Part shown: positions 44,959 to 54,930 of the stretch, in pieces
Numbering within the stretch: position 1 is the first letter of the stretch
How the letters are laid out: the number at the start of each line of letters is the position of its first letter
Source of the DNA: Candidatus Tumulicola sp.
GTDB lineage: Bacteria > Vulcanimicrobiota > Vulcanimicrobiia > Vulcanimicrobiales > Vulcanimicrobiaceae
Assembly (NCBI GenBank): GCA_036490475.1
Contig: DASXDT010000006.1
Location: 682,001 to 746,000, forward strand
DNA length: 64,000 bases
Direction of reading: 5' to 3'
Made by a program: the position numbers and the translations under genes
Notes under the pieces: model-generated
Seen by the model: only the letters and a program-made list of their open reading frames with translations
Told to the model about the DNA's origin: nothing
The model's database searches: none

Positions 44959-46105
44959 TGACGTGAGGTGGTCTTTAGCACAAGAAGGAATTGTGAGGGG
45001 TTAGCAATCTAGAACTTCCTCGCAAACTCTTTCGGAGTGAGACCGCCCAGCGTTGAATGCGGTCGAACCTCATTATAGTCCGTCTTGAAAGGGCCGGCCA
45101 GTTCTTTGACGTGAGCGGGGCTTGAGAAACTGTGAGCATTCAAGAATTCGTCGCGAACTCGGCCGTTGAACGATTCGATCTTTGCGTTTTGTGTCGGCTT
45201 TCCAGGCTGAATGAAATGCAGTGCAACCTTCTGGTCGGCAGCCCATTGTAACATTGCTCGGCTTGTGAATTCGCTCCCGTTGTCAAATCGCACGGTTTCG
45301 GGCAGATTGCCGCGCTCAAAAGCAATCGATTCAAAGCAGCGGATGACGTCATGGGTTCCGAACGAGAAGGACGGCTCGAGAGCTAAGCACTCGCAGGTGC
45401 AGTCATCGACGATGTTCATGGTACGAAATGTTCTACCGGTGCTTAGGCTGTCGTGCATAAAATCGATCGACCTTGCGTTTCTTTCTTGGCCGCACTTGTA
45501 GCGCCAGAGCGCGGTAAATCCGGCGAAATCGATATTCGCCGGTGCCAGGGATCTCGCGGCGCGCCAAAATCAGTAATCGACGCCAGCCAAAGCGTGGGCG
45601 CTGCTGCACATGCTGCTCGATACAGGTGCGCAACTTCTGATCTGCCACCCGCTCGGGGCGACGCTTGTTGAAGAGCGATCGGCGTGGCTGTCCGACGTAC
45701 ATACAGGCGCGAACTTGAGAAAGGCCCATCTGCTGCAATGCTACGACCGCCTCTCGGCGTTGCGCGGGCCCCAGCCGTTTTTTGAGATCAACTCCTTTAA
45801 CGGCGTCGAGCTCGAGCGTTTGGCGAGCGATGATACGCTGCATGCGCAGGTTATCGGATTCGAGCTGCTTGAGTCGAATGAGGTCGCTTCGTTCAAGGCC
45901 GGCGTATTTATCGCGCCAGCCGCGGATTGTATTCGGATGCAGCCCGTGCCTTCGCGCCAGCTCGGTGGCCGGCGTTTCACCGTCGAGTTCCCGCAGGATC
46001 CCAACGATTTGCCTTTCGGTGAAGCGGTTTTCTTCACATGAGTCTCCTTGGCCAAAAGGCCGGGACTCACAATTTCAACCTGAGCTAGATCCTCACCTCA
46101 CGTCA
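44959..46105 (-). mobile_element. IS3-family insertion sequence (decayed)
   Basis: 1147 bases. The ends are TGACGTGAGGTG (44959) and CACCTCACGTCA (ending 46105), with further similarity inwards (AATTGTGAG on both sides). The flanks show no obvious target duplication, so one side may have been rearranged. The transposase inside is frameshifted. Its right end sits in the 3' end of the XRE gene copy 2 and supplies that gene's stop codon. Confidence 0.75.
45009..46039 (-). pseudogene. IS3-family transposase, frameshifted
   Basis: The OrfA-like frame reads EENRFTERQIVGILREL, HGLHPNTIRGWRDKYAG (HTH) and a Leu-rich linker, and continues in one frame into the OrfB N-terminus (RFGWRRLLILARRE). The only ATG (46039) is out of frame by one base. 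Near 45433-45464 the frame shifts again to SIDFMHDSLSTG, IVDDC, RFDNGSEF and ESFNGRVRDEF, the DDE catalytic core. Two frame breaks and a likely short deletion before the core make it non-functional. Confidence 0.8.
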
Positions 46106-46348
46106 CCCTTTGCTGTCTTGGAGTGTTTCGGCGCGATCGAGCAGACGTTGCGGCTTAATTTCAAGTGCTCTTCCTATTGCGAAGAGTGTTTGCAACCGAG
46201 GAAACGTCTGACCGGCCTCAATTTTCTGTAGATGCCGTAGCGAAAGGTTGGCTTCATATGCCAAATCCTCTTGGGTTCTATGGGATGCTCGGCGTCGTTC
46301 GGCAATCGCGCGACCGAGCCCGAGCATGGGATCGCTTTTTCGGACCAT
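46103..46348 (-). CDS. XRE-family HTH protein, copy 2
   Basis: 81 aa from MVRKSDP. Nearly identical to copy 1 at 17844-17620 through RAETLQDS; the final residues differ (KG instead of QK) because the IS right end begins there and provides the TGA. The HTH is intact. It is divergent from the 153-aa gene at 46925. Confidence 0.7.
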   Translation of the reverse strand: MVRKSDPMLGLGRAIAERRRASHRTQEDLAYEANLSLRHLQKIEAGQTFPRLQTLFAIGRALEIKPQRLLDRAETLQDSKG

Positions 46349-46924
46349 CTAATCATTGTTGGGGAAAGCCGCTCAACCGGCCACGTCTGGCTGAACGCGG
46401 CATTAAAATGCAGGTTTAAGAGATATCTCCCACGTACTGAGGCCCAGAGCAGCATGGAGGTCGCGGATGCCAGTATTCATCGATTCGTCAAAGGGTGCGA
46501 GCGGTCGCGGTCAGAGCCCGAGTGGCGACCTCGGCTGTCCTGGCTTCTTCCTCCGCCCCAATCCTTGCAGCGTGGGGCTTTGAACGGGGACTCCAGACCC
46601 GGGACGCTTCCCGTCCGACAGCACGCAATTATCGCATCTAGTGCAAGTCAGCGACAAGAGACTTCGGGTCGTCGGCAGTTTCGAAACCGCCGCATATGAC
46701 TTCGACCGACACAGCGGCTGGCGTTGTTTTCCGATCGCTATTGCGGAAGCTGTCGGGGCATGCTCTTGAGTCTGACGACCGCGGTGTTCGTACGCACCAG
46801 ATAAGCTCGCAACAAAAAACGAGAAAAGGCGGCGCAGTTCCTGGTGATCTAAATAGCGGGTCCGCGATATTCGGTGCACTACTAAGTGTGGTATTCGTGC
46901 CTCACCGATGACGGGTCAACATTC
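46349..46924. other. Divergent intergenic region, copy 2
   Basis: Diverged copy of 17845-18413. No gene seen. Confidence 0.4.
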
Positions 46925-47386
46925 GTGAAGCGACGCCATCGCAAAACCGAAAATCACGGTCCGACGAGCGAGTCTGCGCAACGCACGGACACCGGGCCGA
47001 TATACCGCGTAACGCGCGATCCGCAGGCGTTTGCAGCTTGGTTGGGAGATGCCCAACATCTCTTCGTCAAAAACATCGATGGTAGCATGCGGTGCGTCAT
47101 CCACGATCGATCGGCAGCATCGTGCGTCCCTCCGACCTCAGATTATTGCGTGTGGCGGGACACTCTTGACGGTGGTGGTTATATCGTCACGGTAACTCGC
47201 ACGGCGCCCTATAAAGGCCTATTGACCGTAGTACGGGATAATCGCATCATCTCCGAACGGCGCGTCGGTCTCATGTACAACGCTGATTTCGGACCAGATT
47301 ATGAAGATGTGCAGTCATGGCAAGCGTTAGGAGTGGCGGCAGCTGACGCTGACTACCGACGGCGAGGTGAAACGCCGCCAGCTTAA
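46925..47386 (+). CDS. Hypothetical protein, copy 2 of duplicated pair
   Basis: 153 aa from GTG 46925. Same protein as at 18414 with shared blocks QHLFVKNIDGSMRCVIHDR, CVWRDTLDGG and YNADFGPDYEDVQSWQALG. Changes are mostly conservative. It could be a regulated effector of the XRE protein, but no domain is recognised. Confidence 0.6.
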   Translation: MKRRHRKTENHGPTSESAQRTDTGPIYRVTRDPQAFAAWLGDAQHLFVKNIDGSMRCVIHDRSAASCVPPTSDYCVWRDTLDGGGYIVTVTRTAPYKGLLTVVRDNRIISERRVGLMYNADFGPDYEDVQSWQALGVAAADADYRRRGETPPA

Positions 47387-47484
47387 ACTTCGGGCTTTCT
47401 CGGTCACTTCTGGCCCTAAAATCAACCTTGCTAACGAATCGCTTAGACTCAATAAGCTTCCACTACGTACTGAATCCTATGGTT

Positions 47485-48255
47485 CTACTTCGCATCATCA
47501 TCCGGCGCCTGAGGGGGCTTAAAGCCTTTAGCGTACCGTCGCGATGCACGGTCGACACGCGCGAGCCATCTGCGATTCTCGCTTGCGACAAGTTCACTAA
47601 TCAGTTTGATGTCGTTATCGGCCACATCAATCTCTAAGTGATCGTTTAGGAGCGTCTCAAGCGCCTGCCTAGCTTCGAGTGAAGGATTGACCTGATGCTC
47701 GAGGTGCCTGAGGGCCATAGCGGAACGACCAATATCGCCTTCTATGAACTCCCAGCTCAGCACGTCGTCTTCTTCGATGGGGTCGAGGTGGTCGGGAAAG
47801 TATAGCGCTGGAATATCCAGAGACGAGTTTTCAATAATACGAGCGCAACGCGAACGTAGATCTAGGTACAGGGCTTCGGCGTTGACGTTAACCGCGATAT
47901 ACGGTCCGCCGTACACTGCCCAAAAGAGTGTCGAAATGCGATCGTAAAATGCGCGAAGCATTACTATGTCGAAAGACTTTTGCAGACTTACCATGTGTAG
48001 TTCGTCAGCTATTTCTTCAGGCGAAAGCGCCTCTGCGACATAATATCCATCCCGATCCGTCGCGGCCACGAGTTCGCGAGCGTTTCGCCTCAGAGCATCT
48101 CCTAGCTTTGTTGTCACGCTGACACTTGCGGCAAGCGCTCCATTTTCAATACGTGAAATGCGAGGTTGACCAAGACCCGTCTTACGAGCCAGTTCTGCTT
48201 GTGAGATTCTTTGCTCGAGCCGGACAGCGGCCACGCGTTTACCAAAAGCTTCCAT
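47485..48255 (-). CDS. XRE-family regulator with C-terminal helical domain
   Basis: 256 aa from ATG 48255, preceded by TTGGAGGATGAA. HTH: RLEQRISQAELARKTGLGQP then RISRIENGAL (about residues 13-45). The C-terminal 200 residues are acidic and helical with no recognised domain (DHLDPIEEDDVLSWEFIEGD). The longer frame to 48723 is GC-rich non-coding-like sequence. Probably a transcriptional regulator. Confidence 0.75.
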   Translation of the reverse strand: MEAFGKRVAAVRLEQRISQAELARKTGLGQPRISRIENGALAASVSVTTKLGDALRRNARELVAATDRDGYYVAEALSPEEIADELHMVSLQKSFDIVMLRAFYDRISTLFWAVYGGPYIAVNVNAEALYLDLRSRCARIIENSSLDIPALYFPDHLDPIEEDDVLSWEFIEGDIGRSAMALRHLEHQVNPSLEARQALETLLNDHLEIDVADNDIKLISELVASENRRWLARVDRASRRYAKGFKPPQAPDDDAK

Positions 48256-48749
48256 TTCATCCTCCAAGCCAACCTTACCGCGCCGACAGCACGCATAGCA
48301 AGATGCATAGAACATGCATAAGAACGCGCACTCTAAATTCGGAAGCATCGGCTTAGCTGATTGCCGGCCAACTCTCCAAAAAGAGAGGCGAGATGCGGCG
48401 ACGAGACCCATGCCGGTCGACGGCCAGCCATCATCGGGAAGGCACTCAGCCGCGGCGAGCCGCGCTCGATCGACGTGTAGTATACCGGACGATCGATCTC
48501 GGCGCGCGTTGCCTTGGCCCAGCAGGCTTGAGCCTCTGCTCGACGGCGAGCGAGCCTCACGTCTTTGCCGTCGCATCGCCGTTTTTGTGTGGGCGGTGAA
48601 GATGAGAAAACGACGGCGCGGGCATTGGGGCGTGGCTCCTGCGCCGCGACGACAAGCCGATCTACATCGAGCAGCATCTGGTCCGCGGAGCGGGCTCAAC
48701 AAACATGGGCTCGCGTTGCTCAATTTGCACAGGTTGATGCTTCAAAAGC
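48256..48749. other. Intergenic, no gene seen
   Basis: Long open frames on both strands here arise from a GC-rich stretch and lack ribosome sites. Confidence 0.35.
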
Positions 48750-49073
48750 GTGGTACGGCATGACGTGGGCCGACATAAGGACGGGCTGACCCTAGCTTCA
48801 AACCTATTCAAGATAGAACGGCCAATCTTTGAACGCGCTCTTTCGAAAGAGACCTTGCATTCGTCTTCGCCCGAGCCGAACGAAGGAGCAGAACGTCTTC
48901 GCAACGCCATGCTTGGGCTGCGACGCGTCATACCCGAGGAGTTTTTCCCGAAATGGGGGCACATGCCGCTGCCACGTATTACCGAAAGCCCACTGGATAT
49001 ACTCAGAGGTAACAACGGATTCGAGGAATTCGTAAACTTGATAGAGGGAATCGTCCGTGGCGACTTCGCTTGA
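48750..49073 (+). pseudogene. DUF2384-like antitoxin remnant
   Basis: About 107 residues. The C-terminus PLDILRGNNGFEEFVNLIEG then IVRGDFA resembles the toxin-binding end of MbcA/ParS/Xre antitoxins (PLELL.T..G...V..LL.RI..G.F). The N-terminus has no HTH and no good start, so it may be truncated, or a distant relative. Confidence 0.4.
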
Positions 49074-49402
49074 TAATCGTTGAGTTGCACATTCTCCGAT
49101 GAACAGAACCCGGGGTTGAAGCCGAGCCGTAGTGCCCAATGTCTACATGGCGTCGCTGGACCGTGACCGGACCGGCTGGCGCACGTAGCTCCGTTCGGGC
49201 GGGAGTTTGGCCGCGGATAATCGAAATTATTGGCGAACTTGAGCAAGCGCTCGGTGTGCGGGCAGTGTTGCTGATTATATAATGCTATCAGGTATCAAGT
49301 GTTCGACCGAGCGAGTACGGAAACTTGGCTAGCAGCACATGCATTGCCGGGTACGCCGAAGCACTACAAGGGCAGTTATATTTGGTGAAACGCTAGCTCC
49401 CT

Positions 49403-49786
49403 ATGGATGATCCAAACATCGAGCGTCTTTTGCGAATTCCGTCGGCGATCGAAGAGGTTCAACAAATGTCGCCGTCCGAAGTCGTGCATGAACTCGTCGA
49501 GGCACTGGGGGCACAGTTGGTTGCTGCAATAGTTTGTGCGACAGAAACGCGCGTCGTTCGCTCGTGGGAAACCGGTGAGGCTCCCAAACGCGTCGGCTCG
49601 CTGCGTGCAGCGCTACAAGCCACGCGTAGCATACTCATGACTTGTAGCTCGGCTACTGCGCGCTCGTGGTTCGTCGGCTGTTCAAGCCGGCTCGGTTACG
49701 TTTCGCCTCTCGAGGTAATCCGCGAGGACACAGAGGAGGGGCGCGCGCGCGTCGTGCGGGCTGCAGTCGGGTTCGCTTCGGACTAG
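49403..49786 (+). CDS. Antitoxin-like protein of MbcA/ParS/Xre (DUF2384) type
   Basis: 127 aa, ATG start. N-terminal helix-rich DNA-binding part (SEVVHELVEALGAQLVAAIV, ETRVVRSWETGEAP) and a C-terminal ARSWFVGCSSRLGYVSPLEV then IREDTEEGRARVVRAAVGF, in the style of DUF2384 domains (RSWL.G.N..L....P.EVL...). It is the best-preserved of at least five related sequences in this window. No RES/GNAT toxin is directly downstream. Confidence 0.55.
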   Translation: MDDPNIERLLRIPSAIEEVQQMSPSEVVHELVEALGAQLVAAIVCATETRVVRSWETGEAPKRVGSLRAALQATRSILMTCSSATARSWFVGCSSRLGYVSPLEVIREDTEEGRARVVRAAVGFASD

Positions 49787-50105
49787 AATTGTACGCATCA
49801 TCATTTGCTCACATTTTTTCTCGCGGCAAGCGGCAGCTCGGGGCAGACAACAAACCGATTTACAAGACCGAGGAGGCCAGAATTCACTCGAAATCCCTGA
49901 TCGATTTCCTCAAGTAGCTAGTCGCACATGCCCTCAGACATGGCGAACTATCGTGCCTTTTAGAAATCTTCCAATTGTAAGGAGCGTCGCAGACCTCAGG
50001 GTAGCGAACGTTGTCTTAACGTTGGTTCTTAACGAGAAGGCTAGACGGCTTTGAGCGCGCACTGCAGTTTGACGTTTTCTTCCGCGAAAGGAATCTGCTA
50101 ACGAG

Positions 50106-51102
50106 GTGGCATCGGAAGCGCCGGCAGTTCTCGGCGAAGTGGTGCCGCGCGACCGCCGCCTTTGGAGACTCGAGTTCCCCGGACATGTCGTCAGCATCCC
50201 GGGACGACAAACACCGATGGTCCAGGTGGCTCTTACGCCGTTCGTCACTCGGGCCGTATCTCGCCAGTCGCTCGAGCTAGAGCGCAACTTCGATCGCAAA
50301 AACGTAGTTCAAGGTCTGGCAGCGGGTTCTGATTTCGGATTCCTGCGAGCCGGGTCATTTTGGATCAATGGAGTTCCGTGCAGCGCATTTCCGCCGTACG
50401 ACGTTCGGAACTTTACAATTGACGTTTCGGAAGCGACTACAGGGCTGTACGCTGCTTATCAAAAGATAGGCCAACGCCATCTGATCCCACCATTCGCTCG
50501 ATACGTGCCTTTTGTCCACACGTATTTCCTTGCTCTCAAGACGACCTCTCCATCGCTGACCGTTCTCATTCCGTGCAGCGAGATTTCCGTTTCTATTATT
50601 CTGGGATATCGGGCAAGCTAGGAACCGCGATATTGGACGGTACGCATCTAACCGAACGATGGAAAGTCGTCAACGAAAGCGCTTGCTCGTGGCCAGATCA
50701 GGCCGGCAAAGCGGTACTTCGGCGAGGACCGTATGTCAACGACGACGATGTGATCGACGTCGCTCGATTAACATTTTCTCCGTATGCTCGAGCCCAAGCC
50801 GAATTCATCTGCACCAGTCTGCCGAATCCGCATGGAGGAGCGTGCATTCGAATGCACTGCTGGCAATTCGCGACGGCCGTCGCATCCGCTATCCTCGCTG
50901 GCAGTTCGATGAAACGTCTGCCAATGGCGTCGTCACCGGCCTGGACATTGTCTTGGCGGCGATGGATGCATCGACATTCCGAAAAGCTGCTTGGCTCATC
51001 AAGCCCAATAGGCACCTTGATGATCTCGCGCCTATTGAAGCGCTGCGCCTGGGTTTACTCGCGCGCGTTTACGCCGAAGCCAAAACGGTAGCGAGTAGCT
51101 GA
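50106..51102 (+). pseudogene. Composite fossil: TnsE-like N-part joined to DUF2384 C-part
   Basis: The first frame reads VLIPCSEI, continued in a second frame as FRFYYSGISGKLGTAILDG and DVARLTFSPYARAQAEFI, parallel to IPCMEIFRFYYG and TVARFVLDPTGLARARVIVE of the TnsE-like gene at 124. Near 50850 a third frame begins ALLAIRDGRRIRYPRWQFDE and continues to VVTGLDIVLAAMDASTFRKA and WLIKPNRHLDDLAPIEAL, a DUF2384 antitoxin end. Two unrelated genes have been joined and frameshifted. Confidence 0.6.
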
Positions 51103-52190
51103 CGAAGGTAAAGCGCTCTTTGGCAGCTAGTGGAGCAGTAAAAAATCCCATGTTCCTCATTGCTCGAAGCCCTTAGAAAGCCTAGTTTCGATTCAAACCT
51201 ACGGCCCAAGAGTGTATCCAAGGCTTTCCCGAGGCTTTCGCGATATAGTACGTCCTCGAGAGACGCTGGTCCCAACAGCTTCGAGAGTCGAAACCTGATG
51301 ATCGCTCGATTCTCGCGGCTGCAAGCCGACGTTGCCGCCGTGCATGTTGATTGCGTAGCCAAGCCAGCGTTCTAGAAATCGGCCGCGCCATACGCCAAAC
51401 CGATGTCGTGCTCGTTTGTAGGCGGACAGGTCAGCAAGTAGATCCCGCGCATACTGGGGAGCGCCGTTGTCAAATCGAAGCGAATGCGACATTTGCGAAG
51501 ACTGCACATATCTGTTACGGTCGTCCTCATCTGTCACGGGTTGTAGAATTTGCTGCATGATGTAGCGAGGTTGCATCCCATTGTCGCCGGCGCGATTGGT
51601 GCGACAGGTTTGGTCGGAGTGGTAACCCTGTTGCGTCGCGTTTCACCTGAACTTCGGCTTGCCTTGGATGACCGGATGGCCGAATTCGTCAACTTCGCCA
51701 TGGAGTTTTTAGCGTTTCGCGACCAATCTGAGGCGGCGTTTCGAAGCGCTTATCCGCCAGCGCCCGACGCCGCGCATTTGTCTGACTTAGAGCGTACCGC
51801 GATTTTGCGGCGTTTCGTGCTTTCCACGGCGAGTGGGCAACGTCAAGTGAGTCCCTCGGCGCACGGGATCTGGAAAATGCTTCCTGACCTCGGTGTACCA
51901 CAGCGTGAGCAGCTCATTCGTTCCGAGTTACGCACGCGGTAGGTCCGAACAGTAAATCCACCGAGCCAGCGTTCAAGAGATGTCAGGCCCGGGTGCAGTC
52001 GAGCTTCGGGCGATGAACGCGTTGCGCGGGGTCAGTTCGAACCTAAGCTTTTCATATGCGCAATGCGAAGCAAGTAACCAAGCGCATGAACGTCTGTACC
52101 ACTAGATCAGGCTAGTGAGCTAGTATTGAAACCCCGGGGAAGTTTGCGGGGACCTATCGACGTAAAGTGTGCTGAATTTAGGAGAACTCC
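51103..52190. other. Weakly coding region before lipoprotein
   Basis: Minus-strand frames at 51069-51576 read as protein only if joined across a frameshift (FERWLGYAINMHGG, then RFRLSKLLGPASLEDVLYR), suggesting another decayed gene. A 130-aa plus-strand frame at 51550-51942 from TTG has a hydrophobic N-terminus (VAGAIGATGLVGVVTLL) and ERTAILRRFVLST; weakly supported. The last 250 bases are non-coding. Confidence 0.3.
51550..51942 (+). CDS. Hypothetical protein (weak)
   Basis: 130 aa from TTG with no ribosome site. Hydrophobic N-terminal segment then helices (AMEFLAFRDQSEAAFRSA, SDLERTAILRRFV). No family recognised; could be spurious. Confidence 0.25.
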   Translation: MLHDVARLHPIVAGAIGATGLVGVVTLLRRVSPELRLALDDRMAEFVNFAMEFLAFRDQSEAAFRSAYPPAPDAAHLSDLERTAILRRFVLSTASGQRQVSPSAHGIWKMLPDLGVPQREQLIRSELRTR

Positions 52191-52703
52191 ATGAAAGCAT
52201 CCCTTGTCGGTTTCGGTTACCAATGTTGTGTTATCGCCGCGCTAGGGGTGGCGCTTGCCGGTTGCAGTGAGCAGCAATCCTCGGCGATAAGCTCCTCCAT
52301 TCCTTCCAACGTTCGACCGCTCACGGACGCTTCTACGCAGGTCGATATCAGCAACAGTTGGACAGCGTCCATTGCTGGGACGACCTCCGCGTCGTCATGC
52401 TGGACGATCTCGTCGCTTCCGATTGTCGGCGCCGGCGATACTGCGGGTCCCGTGACAATCACGTATAACGCGTCGACCTTCTGCGGCATTCCCGCGTCAG
52501 CCGGCATATCGTACAGCCCGGCGGCTTCGACCGGCCCGCGCTGCACGTTTAATGTCGTGTTTGACGTAAACTTCTCGTTCTCTGTCACCCAAGGCACTGG
52601 GACGAACTGCAGCATCAAGTATCCGCCGACGATCAGCGCGATATTTGACTACAGCCAATTAACGCCTACTCGAGTTCGATCGAGCCATCCAATTTCGAAC
52701 TAA
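52191..52703 (+). CDS. Small secreted lipoprotein
   Basis: 170 aa. TAGGAGAACTCC precedes ATG 52191; the leader CCVIAALGVALAGC is a lipobox. The C-terminal half RCTFNVVFDVNFSFSVTQGT then NCSIKYPP matches the pattern of the lipoprotein at 8122, so these are paralogs. Function unknown. Confidence 0.7.
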   Translation: MKASLVGFGYQCCVIAALGVALAGCSEQQSSAISSSIPSNVRPLTDASTQVDISNSWTASIAGTTSASSCWTISSLPIVGAGDTAGPVTITYNASTFCGIPASAGISYSPAASTGPRCTFNVVFDVNFSFSVTQGTGTNCSIKYPPTISAIFDYSQLTPTRVRSSHPISN

Positions 52704-52986
52704 GACCATCGAAGGGGCGTGGCTCAACGTCGTCGCGCTCCTTCCACCTTTTTCGAAGTCACGTATTGCAACAACCGAGTCGCACATCGCCCCCGCCTTT
52801 CTTTCAATCGTTTTGCGGCTTTACCAACAGGGCGATGTCAACTGATCGAACCCGCGTTATGCACGAAAGGGCTCCGGAACGGCTCGACGCTCGTGCATGC
52901 GTCGAACGACGTGTGATCTTAACAATCACTTAGCTTCGCTTGCGCGTCGTACTTTGCGCGAACAAGCCACTAGCGATGGAGGAATC

Positions 52987-54930
52987 ATGAGCGCCGCGAT
53001 AACTGAGGATGCCAACGAAGCAATAGCGGTCATCGTCGTGCATGGCGTCATGCCACATCCCAGGTATGAGATTCAAGACTTTGCGGCAAGCAACTTGCTG
53101 AAGGAGCTTCAGGTAGATCCCTATTGGGGCCAAGGTCGAACGTGGAAATCGAGCGTGTATAATCGCCCGGATCCGAAGGTCGAGAAGTCATACATGCCCA
53201 AGCCAACGATATCTCGAGTGCAGACAGTTGGCATAGACGCTGAGCCGACTCCGTATTTTGACGTCATAGAATCGTACTGGAGTCCCCTTGATAAAGGTAA
53301 GACGTCTTTTATTTCCGTCGCTGCCTGGTTGCTACGATCAGTTTTCGTCCCTTTGAACACCAGCGCGCATTATGCTGCCCGGTTTTGGAAAACGGTTTAC
53401 GATTTCGGTCTCATCTTCTCAGGCATCATCGCGGTCGTCGCATTTCTTTTGGGGGCGCTACTCGCCACCGTCGCTACTATGACGCGTCTTGTTGCGTTAG
53501 CTGGACGCTGCGAAACCGGCTCCTCGGCCAGCACTTGGATCGTACGGCTCCGTCAGGGTTCATTGCCATACTCCTGGAATGTGCTGCTTCACAAAAACTC
53601 GCTACCGCTCTTCTGGAACGCGCTGCTTCATCAGGGACCCGTGCCGAGCTCTTGGGACCTCCTGCTGAGTCCCGCAACCCGGTCGAACGTCCAACACGCG
53701 GCGCCGTGCGCTGTCGCGAGTGCCTGGAGCGTTCTTCTGAACCCAACGACTCTAGAGAGCATTTTCTCCCCGTGGACGTTAGGCATCATTGCCGCCGGAG
53801 TGGTTGGAGCATTTCTTGTTGCGCAAGTCTGCAAAGCCGTCGTGACGGTGGTATCGCAGGATAAGCAATTGCGCCGTTACGGCGAACAGCGCTACGAACG
53901 CTGGGCATTCATCGTGCTCGCGCTCGCGGGCGGTCTCGCTTTACTATTCGTGACTGCCGTTTTGCCGATCAAACCTGGCGAACCGGCGGGTGGATTAGTG
54001 CCGGTGTACTTCGTGCTGGCGGCAATGTTGTTCGTTGGCGGCCGCACCATCGCGAAGTCTTGGATTGTCAATTTTTTTGGCGATGTGCAGATCTACACGA
54101 CTCGTAACGAAAATCTCGACTTTTTCGCGATGCGCGAAGCGATATTGGAACGCGTTACGAAGACCATCGTTTCCGCATGTAAGCATGCCGGGCCTGATGG
54201 AACATCGTACGACCGGGTGTACGTGTTGGCCCATAGCCTAGGTTCGACGATCGCGATGGACGCGCTCATCCGATTTTTCGACCTGTGCGAGCAGGCTCCT
54301 GATTTGAGCCAAGCGATGAGGCGCCTTCGCGGCTTCGTGACGTTCGGATCGCCGCTCGAGAAGACGAAGTTCTTTTTTGATGTTAACGATCCGAGCCCGT
54401 CATTGGCTCTCGACCAGTGGAATAGCGATCTTTACGGCACGCTATTCACGCCAGATGCGCGCGAACTGACAAGATCGAATGAGGATGCGCAGGGAATATT
54501 CTGGTTGAACGATTGGTACTTCTTGGACGCTGTCAGCAATAAGATAAACTCGTACCGATCGTTTACCCGTGCTGGCGCTGGACTTGCCCAAGGCCCGGCC
54601 GCTCGGACCGATGCGCTGAATGCAGCGAGGGGAGGGCCAAAGAATTCCGCAGTGGTCGCGCCGGTGGTGGCGATGAATCAAATCGGGTCAAAGGGCTTCG
54701 TCTTTCCTGAAATTATTCCGCATAGCGAGTATTTGAGTGATCCTTGGTTCTGGGAAAGTAGCGGCACACACCTGGGCGTGCTTGATGTTCTGACGGGTCA
54801 ATACGCCGCTACACAGAACAGGCTCGATGCAATCCCGCCACCGCAATATCGAACCTTCAAGAGTGCGCGCTATTCCGTTGTTGAAGCCAAGGAGGCTGCG
54901 CGTTATCCCGAGCATTACAAGATCTACTAG
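52987..54930 (+). CDS. Membrane alpha/beta-hydrolase-like protein
   Basis: 647 aa. ATG 52987 follows GGAGGAATC; the frame from 52897 lacks a site. AVIVVHGVMPHPRYEIQDF near the start and VLAHSLGSTIAMDALIRFF (GHSLG-type nucleophile elbow read as AHSLGS, Ser near 416) mark an alpha/beta-hydrolase/lipase fold; SGTHLGVLDVL near the C-terminus may supply the His. The middle has three or four membrane helices (SGIIAVVAFLLGALLATV, TLGIIAAGVVGAFLVAQV, AFIVLALAGGLALLFVTA) and a tandem repeat of about 12 residues around 188-240 (SLPYSWNVLLH, SLPLFWNALLH, PVPSSWDLLLS). Substrate unknown. Confidence 0.65.
   Translation: MSAAITEDANEAIAVIVVHGVMPHPRYEIQDFAASNLLKELQVDPYWGQGRTWKSSVYNRPDPKVEKSYMPKPTISRVQTVGIDAEPTPYFDVIESYWSPLDKGKTSFISVAAWLLRSVFVPLNTSAHYAARFWKTVYDFGLIFSGIIAVVAFLLGALLATVATMTRLVALAGRCETGSSASTWIVRLRQGSLPYSWNVLLHKNSLPLFWNALLHQGPVPSSWDLLLSPATRSNVQHAAPCAVASAWSVLLNPTTLESIFSPWTLGIIAAGVVGAFLVAQVCKAVVTVVSQDKQLRRYGEQRYERWAFIVLALAGGLALLFVTAVLPIKPGEPAGGLVPVYFVLAAMLFVGGRTIAKSWIVNFFGDVQIYTTRNENLDFFAMREAILERVTKTIVSACKHAGPDGTSYDRVYVLAHSLGSTIAMDALIRFFDLCEQAPDLSQAMRRLRGFVTFGSPLEKTKFFFDVNDPSPSLALDQWNSDLYGTLFTPDARELTRSNEDAQGIFWLNDWYFLDAVSNKINSYRSFTRAGAGLAQGPAARTDALNAARGGPKNSAVVAPVVAMNQIGSKGFVFPEIIPHSEYLSDPWFWESSGTHLGVLDVLTGQYAATQNRLDAIPPPQYRTFKSARYSVVEAKEAARYPEHYKIY

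Noticed and set aside
47485-48723. 412-aa version of the XRE regulator
   Set aside because: The first 156 residues are Arg/Ser/Cys-rich and non-coding in character; ATG 48255 has a good ribosome site and starts at the HTH.
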